A DNA stretch of 64,000 nucleotides, taken from the NCBI GenBank assembly GCA_963784195.1, contig CAWARA010000015.1, forward strand, positions 124,001 through 188,000, written 5' to 3'. A program made the translations under genes and the position numbers. This DNA comes from CAVQAH01 sp963784195 (GTDB lineage: Bacteria > Acidobacteriota > Vicinamibacteria > Vicinamibacterales > 2-12-FULL-66-21). Shown here in pieces: positions 52,653 to 61,725 of this stretch; position 1 is the first letter of the stretch, and each line of letters begins with the position of its first letter. The notes beneath the pieces were generated by a model, which did not search any database, was not told where the DNA came from, and was given only the letters and a program-made list of their open reading frames with translations.

Positions 52653-53184
52653 GCTGCCCGCGGATCTCGTCATTCGCCGCGCGGAGCCCTCGGATGTCGA
52701 TGCGATCGCGGAAGCGCATCGCGATTCGATCCGGTCGATTGGCCCGGCGTTCTATCCGCCGGACGCAGTCGACGCCTGGCAGCAGGGCCTTGCAGGCAAC
52801 GTCTATCTCAAAGCCATGGAAGGCGAAGAGGTCTTCTTCATCGGCACCGGAAAGATCGATGGCAGGGAAGTGGTTCTCGGCTTTGCCAGCGATTACCGCA
52901 TCGAGGGCGCGACTCACGGGACGTCGGTATACGTGAGAGGCATCGCGGCGCGACGCGGTCTCGGCACCTCTCTTCTTCGGCGGGCCGAGTCACACGCCGC
53001 CGCCAACGGCGCGACGAGCATCAGGATCGAAGCCTCACTCGCGGGTGTCGATTTCTACAAAAGGAATGGATACGTGGAGGTCGGCCGCGGCGAGACGCGC
53101 TTGATGTCCGGGCATCCGATCGCATGTGTCTTCATGACAAAACAGCTCGAAGCTGCGAACGGCTCGTTCGTCAGCGGTTCGTAG
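52642..53184 (+). CDS. GNAT-family N-acetyltransferase
   Basis: The 180-residue protein has the GNAT fold. It begins DLVIRRAEPSDVDAIAEAHR (first strand and helix), has TSVYVRGIAARRGLGTSLLR (motif A, near residues 92-111, with RRGLGTSLL as the CoA loop) and IRIEASLAGVDFYKRNGYVE (motif B). The substrate is unknown. ATG 52,642 starts four codons after a possible GTG (52,630). The C-terminal residues VSGS end next to a short GTTCGTAGTTCGTAGG repeat. Confidence 0.8.
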   Translation: MDSELPADLVIRRAEPSDVDAIAEAHRDSIRSIGPAFYPPDAVDAWQQGLAGNVYLKAMEGEEVFFIGTGKIDGREVVLGFASDYRIEGATHGTSVYVRGIAARRGLGTSLLRRAESHAAANGATSIRIEASLAGVDFYKRNGYVEVGRGETRLMSGHPIACVFMTKQLEAANGSFVSGS

Positions 53185-53269
53185 TTCGTAGGCGGAGCCG
53201 CAACTATGACTCCAAACGTTGCGAGCCGCGCCGCGCACGCGTATGCTGATGCGGCAACAGGTGCGATGC

Positions 53270-54049
53270 ATGCAGAGAAGAGACTTCCTCAAACTGTCCG
53301 CGCTCGGTTCCCTTGGCCTCGGGCTGGAGCGGTTTCATCTCAACGCAACCACGCAGGCGGCAACTCGGAAGATCCTCATCGCCGGCGGCGGCTATGGCAC
53401 CGCCTTCATTCGCTACATGGCCACGCTCACCGGCAAGCCGCGGCCGAAGCTCCTCTACCTGCCGACCGCGTCGGCCGATAGCCAGAGCGGCATCATCTCG
53501 TGGTTCAGGAGCTGCGCGCCGCTCGACGTCTACCCGCTGGCGCAGGAGAGCTTCATCGCCAGCACACGTCAGACGCAGTCGTGGGAAGAGGTCCTCCTCA
53601 CGGTCGACGGCATCGTCGCGTCCGGCGGAAACACGCTGAACCAGCAGGCCATCTGGAAAGCGCAGGGGATCGACGTCATCCTCAGGCAGGCGTGGGATCG
53701 CGGGATCGTTCTCGGTGGCGCCAGCGCGGGATCGCTCTGCTGGTTCGAAGAAGGGACGACGGATTCCAGGCCGAAAGAGCTGACGACGGTCAAGTGCCTG
53801 GGATTCCTGAAGGGTAGTCACTGTCCCCATTACGACCGCGAGCCGCAGCGGAGGCCGCTCTATCGCAAGCTGATTGCCTCGGGCGAGATGAAGCCCGGCT
53901 ATGCGTGCGACAACGACGCGGGCATCTACTTCGAGGACAACGAGGTCAAGCGCGTCGTGTCGAGCCGTGCGGGTGCGAAGGTGTACTTCGTCAGCGCGTC
54001 CGGCGGAGAGGCCGTCGAGAAAGCGCTCGAGCCGGAGATGATCGCCTGA
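53270..54049 (+). CDS. Peptidase E-like (S51) protein with Tat signal
   Basis: The 259-residue product starts MQRRDFLKLSALGSLGLGLE, a Tat-type leader. The mature part follows peptidase E/cyanophycinase family order: KILIAGGGYGTAFIRYMATL, LLYLPTASADSQ, GIVASGGNTLNQQAIWKA, and the nucleophile elbow VLGGASAGSLCWFEE with the catalytic serine in ASAGS. GSHCPHYDREP holds the likely catalytic histidine. The family hydrolyses Asp-X dipeptides; export by Tat is unusual for the cytoplasmic Escherichia coli enzyme. ATG 53,270 begins at the leader. Confidence 0.75.
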   Translation: MQRRDFLKLSALGSLGLGLERFHLNATTQAATRKILIAGGGYGTAFIRYMATLTGKPRPKLLYLPTASADSQSGIISWFRSCAPLDVYPLAQESFIASTRQTQSWEEVLLTVDGIVASGGNTLNQQAIWKAQGIDVILRQAWDRGIVLGGASAGSLCWFEEGTTDSRPKELTTVKCLGFLKGSHCPHYDREPQRRPLYRKLIASGEMKPGYACDNDAGIYFEDNEVKRVVSSRAGAKVYFVSASGGEAVEKALEPEMIA

Positions 54050-54127
54050 CAGCCGCTTCGTCCCACCACTCGTGACCGCGGCAAGGTTTCGGGAGTAAGC
54101 TCCGGGCGAGAGGGGAGGAGCCTGCGC

Positions 54128-56569
54128 ATGGTTCGTGACGCGCAATACGCCATCCGGAAACTGACGCGGTCCCCGGGCTTCACGGCGGTCGTCGTCTTCA
54201 CGCTCGCGCTCGGCATCGGCGCGAGCACCGCGGTCTTCAGCATCGTCAACGCGGTTGTGCTGCGGCCGCTCGCGTATCCGGAGCCAGAAAGGCTGGTTCG
54301 GATAACCAGCGAGCTGCGTGGCTTCGGCGCCACGGACACGGGCGTCTCGTCAGCGGAGCTCATCGACTATCAGTCGCGCACCGATCTCTTCACCGCTGTT
54401 GCCGGGATGCTGCCCGTCAGCGCCAACGTGACGAGCGGCAGCGAGCCGGAGCGCGTCGAGATGATGCTCGTGAGCTGGAACTACTTCGCCGTCCTTGGCG
54501 TCGCGCCTGCGAACGGACGGGCCTTCGGGCCCCAGGACGACGTGCCTGGCGTCGCCAACATCGCGATCGTCAGCGACGCCTACTGGCGGCGCAGGCTCAA
54601 CGCCGATCCAGACGCCGTGGGCAGAACGGTCGTCATCGACGGCGACCGGATCCTCGTCGTCGGCGTCATGCCCCCGGGCTTCCGGCATCCCGGACGAACC
54701 GTTCAGGCCGAGGTAGACGTGTGGAGTCCGGCTGGTTTTCGAAGCGGGCCGGTGAGTCGCAGCCGACGGCGACTGGAAGGCTGCCTCGCGCGATTGCAGC
54801 CAGGTGTGACACTGGAAAGCGCTCAGGGCCGGCTGGCTGAGTACGGCGCCCAGGTGAGTCAGCAATTCCCGTCCGACTATCCCACTCAGAACGGCTGGAT
54901 ACCCCGGCTGGTTCCGCTACAGGAAGATTTCGTCGGCCGTGTCGCTACGCCGATGTTCATGCTGCTCTGCGGCGTAGGTCTGCTGCTGCTCATCGCGTGT
55001 GGGAATGTCGCGCATCTGGTCCTCGCGAGATCGTCTGAACAGCGTCACGAGATGGCGATCCGTCAGGCGCTCGGCGCGAGCTCCGCCCGGCTGACGTTGC
55101 AGCTGGTGACCGAGAGCGCTCTTCTCGCGGGAGCTGGCGGAGCGCTCGGGCTGCTCGCCGCGTCGTGGGGCGTGCGCGGCCTGATCGCTCTCGCACCCGG
55201 TCACGTGCCCCGAATTGCCGACGTCTCGATTGACCTCGACGCCGTCGTCGTGACCGGGCTCATCTCGTTCGTGGCTGCGATGATCTTCGGACTCATTCCA
55301 GCCATACAGACGACGCGCGCCACGACGTTCGCCGTGATGAAAGAAGGCGGAACAGGACGGACTGCTGACCCTCGTGCGGACCGCGTTCGAGGGCTCCTGG
55401 TCGCTGCGGAAGTCGCCATGGCGACGGTTCTGCTGATCGGCGCAGGTCTTCTCGTTCAAAGCGTCGTGCGAATGCTGAACGTTCCCCTGGGTTTCGAGAC
55501 AGACCGCCTGATCACGGCTCGCATCGCGCTTCCGAGGCCGAACGACGTCGATCGCGCGGCCTATCTGAATCCGGCCCGCCGCGTCGCCTTCTATCGCGAG
55601 GCGCAGCGTCGCGTCGAGGCGCTTCCGGGCGTCGAACGCGTCGCCATGTCATCCCAGATCCCGATGGGCGGCTTCAATCCGCCGTTGTTCATCGAGCTTG
55701 ACGGTCCGGTGTCGGCGGATCAGAGTCTCCGTCCTGCTATCCACCACTTTCAGGTCTCGCCCAGCTATTTCGACACGATGGGGGTGAGGATCGTGAGGGG
55801 ACGCGGGTTCAGTGACTCCGATCGGGCCGGCAGCGAAGAGGTCGTGCTGGTCAGCGAAGCGGCTGTGCGCATTTTCTGGAAGGGTGCCGATCCCATCGGC
55901 AAGCGTGTCCGGTTCTCCAGCGACTTACCCTGGATGACCGTCGTCGGTGTGGCCGGTGACGTGCTCAATCGGCGCCTGACCGAATCGCCCCAGCCGATCC
56001 TGTATCGCTCGCTCGAGCAGTCGTCAGATTTGTCGTTCGCGCTGCTTATACGTACGCGCGGCGAGACTCCCAATCTGGGCGAGATGGTCGCCCGCGAAGT
56101 TCGCGCGATTGATGCGGAGCTGCCCGTTTATTCGGTGAGGACCATGAACGAGCTGATTGGGACCGCGGTCGCGCAACGGCAGTTCCTGATGCGATTGCTG
56201 GTAGCCTTCGGCGCGATCGCGACAGTACTCGCCCTGTTGGGCATCTACGGTGTGATGGCCTACTCAGTGTCTCAGCGGACGCGGGAGATCGGCATCCGGA
56301 TGGCAATCGGGGCGAGCCAGATCGACGTGTCGCGGATGGTCATGCGTCGCGGAGTGTTGCTCACGTCCGCGGGTGTGGTGCTGGGCATCGTCGTATCACT
56401 GGGCCTGACCCGGTTCATCAGGTCGCAGCTCTTCGGGGTTCAGCCGTCGGATCCGGTGACGATGACGTCGGTCATTGTCGTGATGATGATGGTTGCGTTG
56501 GCTGCTGCCTATCTTCCTGCGCGACGCGCAGCGCGGGTCGATCCGATAGTGGCGCTACGACAGCCGTAA
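54128..56569 (+). CDS. MacB/FtsX-type ABC transporter permease (ADOP-like)
   Basis: The 813-residue membrane protein has two FtsX modules. The first starts with a helix (GFTAVVVFTLALGIGASTAV), a periplasmic MacB core (VVLRPLAYPEPERLVRITSE onward) and three helices (PMFMLLCGVGLLLLIACGN onward). The second repeats the order, ending with LLVAFGAIATVLALLGIYGV, SAGVVLGIVVSLGLTRFI and MTSVIVVMMMVALAAAYLPA. The RxxPGFT start and SxxRxREIGIRMAIGA are typical of ADOP permeases common in Acidobacteriota. No ATPase gene is adjacent, so its partner must be encoded elsewhere. It probably drives mechanotransmission or export of an unknown substrate. Confidence 0.85.
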   Translation: MVRDAQYAIRKLTRSPGFTAVVVFTLALGIGASTAVFSIVNAVVLRPLAYPEPERLVRITSELRGFGATDTGVSSAELIDYQSRTDLFTAVAGMLPVSANVTSGSEPERVEMMLVSWNYFAVLGVAPANGRAFGPQDDVPGVANIAIVSDAYWRRRLNADPDAVGRTVVIDGDRILVVGVMPPGFRHPGRTVQAEVDVWSPAGFRSGPVSRSRRRLEGCLARLQPGVTLESAQGRLAEYGAQVSQQFPSDYPTQNGWIPRLVPLQEDFVGRVATPMFMLLCGVGLLLLIACGNVAHLVLARSSEQRHEMAIRQALGASSARLTLQLVTESALLAGAGGALGLLAASWGVRGLIALAPGHVPRIADVSIDLDAVVVTGLISFVAAMIFGLIPAIQTTRATTFAVMKEGGTGRTADPRADRVRGLLVAAEVAMATVLLIGAGLLVQSVVRMLNVPLGFETDRLITARIALPRPNDVDRAAYLNPARRVAFYREAQRRVEALPGVERVAMSSQIPMGGFNPPLFIELDGPVSADQSLRPAIHHFQVSPSYFDTMGVRIVRGRGFSDSDRAGSEEVVLVSEAAVRIFWKGADPIGKRVRFSSDLPWMTVVGVAGDVLNRRLTESPQPILYRSLEQSSDLSFALLIRTRGETPNLGEMVAREVRAIDAELPVYSVRTMNELIGTAVAQRQFLMRLLVAFGAIATVLALLGIYGVMAYSVSQRTREIGIRMAIGASQIDVSRMVMRRGVLLTSAGVVLGIVVSLGLTRFIRSQLFGVQPSDPVTMTSVIVVMMMVALAAAYLPARRAARVDPIVALRQP

Positions 56570-56585
56570 ACGCCAAGGTTACACG

Positions 56586-57561
56586 ATGCCGATTCCGCAG
56601 ATACTTTGGGCTGGTCACCATCCTCACTGTTGCCTGTTGTGCCGCCGCGACGCCGGCACACGCCGAACCCGCGCGCTCCGTAAAAGTCACGGTCCTCTCG
56701 ACGATGCTGGCCGGCGATCCCGGACGGGGCATCGGCGAATGGGGATTTGCGGCGCTCGTCGAGGTCGATGGCCAGCAGTTTCTGTTCGACACCGGCGCCC
56801 GCCCGGAGGCGGTCCTGCGCAACGCCGCGGAGCTCGGGATCGATCTGTCGGTCGTCACGGATTTGATCATCACGCACAACCACGCCGACCACACCGGCGG
56901 TCTCGTGCCATTGCGGCGAGCCGTGGCCGCGAAGAATTCGCGTGCGCTTTCGCGCGCCCACGTTGCGCGTGGAATCTTCGATCGGAGGCCCCTGCCAGAC
57001 GGATCGGAAGGCAACGGCCTGCTGCCGCTGAAGGCGGAATACGAGTCCCTCGGCGGCACATTCATCGAGCATAAAGGGCCGATTCAACTCGGGCCTTCCG
57101 TCTGGTTCACCGGACCTGTGCCCCGGAACCATCCCGAACGAAACTGGAGCGGCAAAGGTCAGGTCCAGACCCCGACCGGTCTTGTCGAGGACACTATCGC
57201 AGAAGATGCCTCGCTCGTGATCGACACGCCGGACGGTCTGATCGTGGTGAGCGGATGTGGTCATGCCGGGATCATCAACACGATCGACCAGGCACGCCGC
57301 GTGGTGCGCGAGGCAAACGTCCTGGCCGCCATTGGCGGATTCCATCTCTTTCCGGCCAACGACAGCGTGCTGAAGTGGACCGGGAGCAAGCTGAAGGAAT
57401 TCGGTCTTCGGTACATGCTCGGGGCGCACTGCACCGGTGTGGAAGCTGTCTTTCAGCTCCGCTCGATAGCCGGGTTGACGCGCGCCAACGCGGTGGTGGG
57501 CGCAGTCGGGTCGACCTTCATCCTTGGTCGCGGCATCGACGCATTGAGCCTCGCGCGGTAG
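56586..57561 (+). CDS. Secreted metallo-beta-lactamase-fold hydrolase (start region probably frame-broken)
   Basis: The open frame from 56,704 encodes an MBL-fold domain: FLFDTGARPEAVLRNAAELG, the metal motif THNHADHTGGL, a GHAGIINTIDQARRV segment with another metal-binding histidine, AIGGFHLFPAND and GAHCTGVEAV. The upstream sequence in this frame codes a good signal peptide (LVTILTVACCAAATPAHA) but has no start codon. Dropping one T of the CTTTGGG near 56,606 joins it to ATG 56,586 (MPIPQIL). The enzyme is likely periplasmic with unknown substrate; THNHADH matches the HxHxDH consensus. Confidence 0.75.
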
Positions 57562-57582
57562 GGCATTGCTCGTTCGGCGTGC

Positions 57583-59166
57583 TTACGCCCCTCGCGCGAT
57601 TTCATCCGCTGACCTCAACGCCAGCGCCACGAACGTCAAAGTGCCATTCGTGCATCCGCCCGTCGGCAGCGTCGGCGCGCCAACGACGAACAGGTTCTGA
57701 TGATCGTGCGTGCGGCCGTAGCTGTCGACGACGCTCGTTGCAGGGTCGGTGCCCATGCGGCAACCGCCGGCGGGGTGATCCTGATAGCTCAAGCCGTTGA
57801 TCTGGCCGATACGGCCGTCGTTAGCCTTCGCCAAAGACGCAAACACATGCTGAATGTGTTCGCGCGTGGCGGCTGCACGCGACTCACTCGAGGAGTCGAT
57901 TCGATGCTGAATGACCGGCAGGGGATCGCCGAATCGATTCTTCGTGGACGGGTCGAGCGTCAGGCGGCTCTCCTTGTCCGGGTGGACGTCGTAGTACGCG
58001 CGGACGCGCGCCGTGGCGCGCGATATTCGCGAGCGCCAGTCCGCCATGAGCGCATCGCCCAGCAGCAGCTTCCCGCTCGCGTCCCTGAGCTGCGGCCCCC
58101 GGCCTCCAGCGTTTTCCCAGATTCGCAGGTCGTGACGAACGTATGGCTGATCCGGCCGGCAACGGAAGAACTGCCGCGATATGAGGCTGTGCTGCTCGTT
58201 CATGCCGGGGAAGACCTTCGCATCCAGATCGATCGTCGTCTGATAGGCGAGGTGTCCCGTCATGTAGCGGCCGACGTGATCCGACGAGTTGGCCAGACCG
58301 TTCGGAAACCGGCTGTCGGTGCTCGTCAGCAGCAAGTGCGGGCTCCAGCAGTATCCGGAGGCGAGGATGAACGTGCGCGCGCGGTATTGAAGAGCCGCGC
58401 CAGTCTCGTCCTCGCGAACGGCATGCGCGACGGCAACACGTGGACTCCGCTCGTCGAGTGCAAGCCGCCGCACGAGAGTCTGGTCATGGAGCTGGAAGTT
58501 CTTGCCGGTCAGTAACCTCTTGAACGTCCAGTCCGGCGAGTATCGCGCGCCTGTGGGACAGATCTCGCACGTGTTGCATCGACGGCAGATGCTGCGGCCG
58601 TCATAGCCCTCGACGGTGTTCTTTGCCTGCGGCGTCGTTCCGAACCTGATGCCGCTCTTCTCGGCCCACGCTTTGAGCTGAATCAGGTTCCAGGTCATCG
58701 GCATGGCCGCCATCGGGTAAGGCTCGCTGCGCCAGTCCTCGGGAAGTGGACTCGGCTCGCCGGACACGCCCATCCGTCGCTCGGCTTCACAGCAATAGCG
58801 CTCGAGCTCCTTCCATTCGATCGGCCAATCCACCGCAAGGCCATACATCGACTTCAGCCGCGTATCTTCTTCAGAGAACCGGTTGCACACGCCGCCCCAG
58901 TGCAGCGCCGATCCGCCGACGGCCATCGTCCGCGAAATGATCCCGCGAGCAGACTGATCTTCGATGAAGTCCCCCGGCCACATGTTCTCGCCGTAGTCCA
59001 TGTTGCGCTGCCGGTACTTCATCCGGTTCGCCGCGTCGAAGAGACGCTTGCCCGCTTCGACGACAATGACCGACCAGTCCGGCCGTCGCTCGGCGAGCTT
59101 CTGAGCGACCAGGGCGGCGGTGATGCCGCCACCGACGATGAGCACGTCGCATTCGTGTTGTTGCAT
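57583..59166 (-). CDS. GMC-family FAD-dependent oxidoreductase
   Basis: The 527-residue protein oxidises alcohol or sugar groups using FAD. The FAD motif is VLIVGGGITAALVAQKLAER (near residues 9-28), then IVVEAGKRLFDAA, and a GMC signature-like MAVGGSALHWGGV. A cysteine cluster CRRCNTCEIC suggests an Fe-S or disulfide element. The C-terminal domain carries YQDHPAGGCRMGTDP and VVGAPTLPTGGCTNGTLTFV, the catalytic-region motifs. It follows the gluconate-2-dehydrogenase-subunit-3-like gene on the minus strand by 9 bases, the pairing expected for two- or three-subunit periplasmic sugar or alcohol dehydrogenases. No signal peptide is obvious; the small subunit may carry it across. Confidence 0.85.
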   Translation of the reverse strand: MQQHECDVLIVGGGITAALVAQKLAERRPDWSVIVVEAGKRLFDAANRMKYRQRNMDYGENMWPGDFIEDQSARGIISRTMAVGGSALHWGGVCNRFSEEDTRLKSMYGLAVDWPIEWKELERYCCEAERRMGVSGEPSPLPEDWRSEPYPMAAMPMTWNLIQLKAWAEKSGIRFGTTPQAKNTVEGYDGRSICRRCNTCEICPTGARYSPDWTFKRLLTGKNFQLHDQTLVRRLALDERSPRVAVAHAVREDETGAALQYRARTFILASGYCWSPHLLLTSTDSRFPNGLANSSDHVGRYMTGHLAYQTTIDLDAKVFPGMNEQHSLISRQFFRCRPDQPYVRHDLRIWENAGGRGPQLRDASGKLLLGDALMADWRSRISRATARVRAYYDVHPDKESRLTLDPSTKNRFGDPLPVIQHRIDSSSESRAAATREHIQHVFASLAKANDGRIGQINGLSYQDHPAGGCRMGTDPATSVVDSYGRTHDHQNLFVVGAPTLPTGGCTNGTLTFVALALRSADEIARGA

Positions 59167-59175
59167 CGCGTCTCG

Positions 59176-59760
59176 TCAGCGTTCCGCAAGTGGACGCGGC
59201 TGACCGGCGGAATCGTCGAGCGTCCGGCAGCTGTCGCGGCCTATCTGTGCGCGATAACATCGATCCCAGGCGTCGGCGCTCGTGAAGTAGCTGCCCATGA
59301 AGTCCGCAATGAGGTTCACCCCCGTCGGCTGCGCGGGCAGGCGGTTGACGGGCTTGGGTTCGTTGAGCAGCTTCTCGACGATGTCCCGCCGGGCGGCGGG
59401 TGCCAGCGCGGCGAACGTCGCGGCGCCGCGATCGCGTGCAGCGGCGTCAAGCCCGGCGAATTGGTCGGGATAGCGTCGTGCGGGGGAGGGGCCTGCAGGC
59501 ACGCGCAGCGTTGACGCGCCGTATCCGTGTCCCATGTCGGCGCCCTCGCGGTAGCTCGCGAACCAGGCGACAAACCGGTCGACGACACGCTGACGTTCGG
59601 ATGCACCGACGTCGGAAGGAAGCACGACATCGGCAATCGCCGTCAGGGTCGCCACGTTGGAATCGCTGAACGCCGGCGGCTGGAACACGCGCGCGAGACT
59701 ACGGATCGGCCGCAAGACGACGAGCGCGGCGGCGATCTGCAGCAACGTGCGACGGAGCAT
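59176..59760 (-). CDS. Gluconate 2-dehydrogenase subunit 3-like protein, exported
   Basis: The 194-residue product starts MLRRTLLQIAAALVVLRPIR, an export signal that may be Tat-type (RRT). The mature part resembles subunit 3 of membrane-bound gluconate dehydrogenases (FSDSNVATLTAIADVVLPSD, VDRFVAWFASYREGADMGHG, TSADAWDRCYRAQIGRD). This small subunit helps export and stabilise the FAD subunit. The downstream GMC oxidoreductase gene lies 9 bases away on the same strand, so an operon is likely. Confidence 0.75.
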   Translation of the reverse strand: MLRRTLLQIAAALVVLRPIRSLARVFQPPAFSDSNVATLTAIADVVLPSDVGASERQRVVDRFVAWFASYREGADMGHGYGASTLRVPAGPSPARRYPDQFAGLDAAARDRGAATFAALAPAARRDIVEKLLNEPKPVNRLPAQPTGVNLIADFMGSYFTSADAWDRCYRAQIGRDSCRTLDDSAGQPRPLAER

Positions 59761-60136
59761 GACGCGCGGATTATAGTGGATCTGTCAGCCGACCCATCTT
59801 AAGGTCGCCGAAGTTGTTCGTTTCAGCGATCTTGCCGATGATGTCGCCGAGAAACCTTTCGAGCTCCGACCTCGTTCCGCAGCTGTATGATCCTTCAGCC
59901 ACAGAGTGAATGCTGTAAGCCTCGACGCTAGATTTCAAAGCAGTACCGCTGAGCGGCTCGCGGGCTTTCGCCAGGTGGCGCCGCAGTTTGTGACCGAACG
60001 CGAAGCCGAAGGCCTTCCGAAAGCGTCGTGGGTTGGCGAAGTTCTGCGTTCGGTGTTTCTGCCTGATCGAACGCCGGGATTCCGAGGTGCGACCTGGAGT
60101 CCGCGGCAGATGTGATCCTCGCCAGGCGGGAGTGAA
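59761..60136. other. Intergenic region with possible gene remnant
   Basis: About 375 bases with no confident gene. On the minus strand a frame ending at 59,771 reads plausibly (FGHKLRRHLAKAREPLSGTA, then SVAEGSYSCGTRSELERFLG and DIIGKIAETNNFGDLK), which may be the C-terminal part of a lost gene. No start or upstream domain can be supported. Confidence 0.35.
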
Positions 60137-60628
60137 ATGATGTGGTTTCGTCGTAAACCGAAGCCGGATACCTCGGAGGCGGCTCGCGAACTGCGCCAGC
60201 TGGCACTCACCGTGGTTGCCAGCGATCTCGGGCTCGCTCCTACGGCTGCTCGTCCGAACGTCTGGGGCCTCCTGATGGAGACCGCGTATCCGGAGGGAGT
60301 TGCCACGCTGGTCGTTCTCGCCGATGGCACGACGAGCTTGTACTTCAGCGGCGGAGGGGGCGTAATTGGTGCTGGTGATCACGACAGCGTCCGCGCCGCC
60401 GGAGAGATGGTGCTGTCGGCTACCGAAGCGCACCTACCACACTTCGTCACGGCAGGTGAGACGCCTCTGCCGGATGTCGGGCGCGTGCGATTCTACGTGC
60501 GAACGTTCGATGGGATAAAAGGCGCGGAGGCCGACGAGGAGGATCTTGGTGAGGGACGTCATCCGTTGTCGCCGGTGTTCCACGCCGCTCACGAGGTGAT
60601 TGGAGCGATCAGGCAGGTATCGCCCTAG
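60137..60628 (+). CDS. Conserved-looking hypothetical protein
   Basis: The 163-residue protein starts MMWFRRKPKPDTSEAARELR and contains VWGLLMETAYPEGVATLVVL, ADGTTSLYFSGGGGVIGAGD, AAGEMVLSATEAHLPHF and GRVRFYVRTFDGIKGAEADE. Alternating strands with a TTSLYFSGGGG turn suggest a compact alpha/beta cytoplasmic domain, as in several uncharacterised families. GAGTGAAATG precedes ATG 60,137. The function is unknown. Confidence 0.65.
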   Translation: MMWFRRKPKPDTSEAARELRQLALTVVASDLGLAPTAARPNVWGLLMETAYPEGVATLVVLADGTTSLYFSGGGGVIGAGDHDSVRAAGEMVLSATEAHLPHFVTAGETPLPDVGRVRFYVRTFDGIKGAEADEEDLGEGRHPLSPVFHAAHEVIGAIRQVSP

Positions 60629-60683
60629 CAACAGGTTCCGGAACGGCCTCTCGCGATCCTCGTGAATCAGGGATAATGACCGC

Positions 60684-61439
60684 GTGCGTCGACGCGTTCA
60701 TACCGCGCTCGCCGTCGTCTTCAGCGCCATCCTGGCTGCAGCGGTTCAGTCTGATGCGGCGATCCAGCCGCGCCGGGCAGACGTCACTTACGACGGCCGC
60801 TTCACATTCGTACGACTGCGCTGGGGGTCGGACTCCATGTTTTCCAGGCGCGGCTTCAGCGCTGCCTGGAATCACGACTATCCCCGTGCGGAACAGCATC
60901 TCTCGTTGATCCTCGACGAGCTTACGGCTGTCGACGTCCGCACCGACCGAACCCTTCTGCTCTCGCTCGACGACCCCGAGTTGTTCAACTACCCAATTGC
61001 CTACATGTGGGAACCGGGCTTCTGGAGCCTCACCGACCGTGAGGCGCTTTCATTTCGCGAATACCTGTTGAAGGGTGGCCTCGCCGTCTTCGAGGACTTC
61101 GACGGGCCGGAGCAGTGGAGCCATTTCGAAGCGCAGATGCGACGCGTGATTCCGGACGGCCGCTTCATCAAACTCGACAACACGCACCGCATCTTCCGGT
61201 CGTTCTTTCAGGTCCAGGATATCGAAGGGATCGTCCACCCGATGACCGGCATTCGTCCGAGCTACTACGCACTCTACGAGGACAACGACCCGTCCGGGCG
61301 GCTGATGGTCGTCGCCAACTTCGACAACGACGTGCCGGAATACTGGGAATGGTCAGGGCAGGGGCTGTACCCGTTCGACGCATCGAACGAGGCGTACAAG
61401 CTCGGGGTCAACTACGTGATCTACGGGTTGACGCATTAG
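60684..61439 (+). CDS. DUF4159 domain-containing secreted protein
   Basis: The 251-residue product has a signal peptide (RVHTALAVVFSAILAAAVQS) and a DUF4159 domain, whose alpha/beta fold resembles class I glutamine amidotransferases. FTFVRLRWGSDSMF, WNHDYPRAEQHLSLILDELT, NYPIAYMWEPGFWSLTDREA, LRE-like LSFREYLLKGGLAVFEDFDG and FNPHRIFRSF-like THRIFRSFFQV match the family; the catalytic cysteine of amidotransferases is not apparent. In Acidobacteriota such genes often cluster with AAA ATPase/DUF58 genes, but none is adjacent here. The start follows GATAATG, near the stop of the preceding gene. Confidence 0.75.
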   Translation: MRRRVHTALAVVFSAILAAAVQSDAAIQPRRADVTYDGRFTFVRLRWGSDSMFSRRGFSAAWNHDYPRAEQHLSLILDELTAVDVRTDRTLLLSLDDPELFNYPIAYMWEPGFWSLTDREALSFREYLLKGGLAVFEDFDGPEQWSHFEAQMRRVIPDGRFIKLDNTHRIFRSFFQVQDIEGIVHPMTGIRPSYYALYEDNDPSGRLMVVANFDNDVPEYWEWSGQGLYPFDASNEAYKLGVNYVIYGLTH

Positions 61440-61504
61440 CAACAGTCGCCGGACCGACTGAGTGTTCAACTGTGTTTGTTCCGAGGTCGGGTGACGGCCC
61501 CACG

Positions 61505-61600
61505 GGTTGCATGACGATCGCGACGGCCACGACGACCACGACGGCAAACCATTTGACGTCGTGAACGTCGCGTCGTCGTGCTCGTCGCGACAGCCGTCGG
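61505..61600. repeat. Stutter palindrome of the GATCGCGACGGCCACGACGA type, copy 2
   Basis: It begins GATCGCGACGGCCACGACGA and continues CCACGACGGC, a centre near AAACCATTTG, then ACGTCGTGAACGTCGCGTCG and TCGTGCTCGTCGCGAC. It resembles copy 1 at 51,648-51,725 in sequence and layout. Confidence 0.7.
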
Positions 61601-61725
61601 CCTCGTCTCGGCAGTTCCAGTTGTAGTCGGGGAGGGTTAGCCTGGTCTGGGGCGTCATGTGTTGCATCGCCTGGCTAGTTCATTCGAAAGATGCGGGAGA
61701 TACCCAACCCAGGTCCCGGCCGCTC

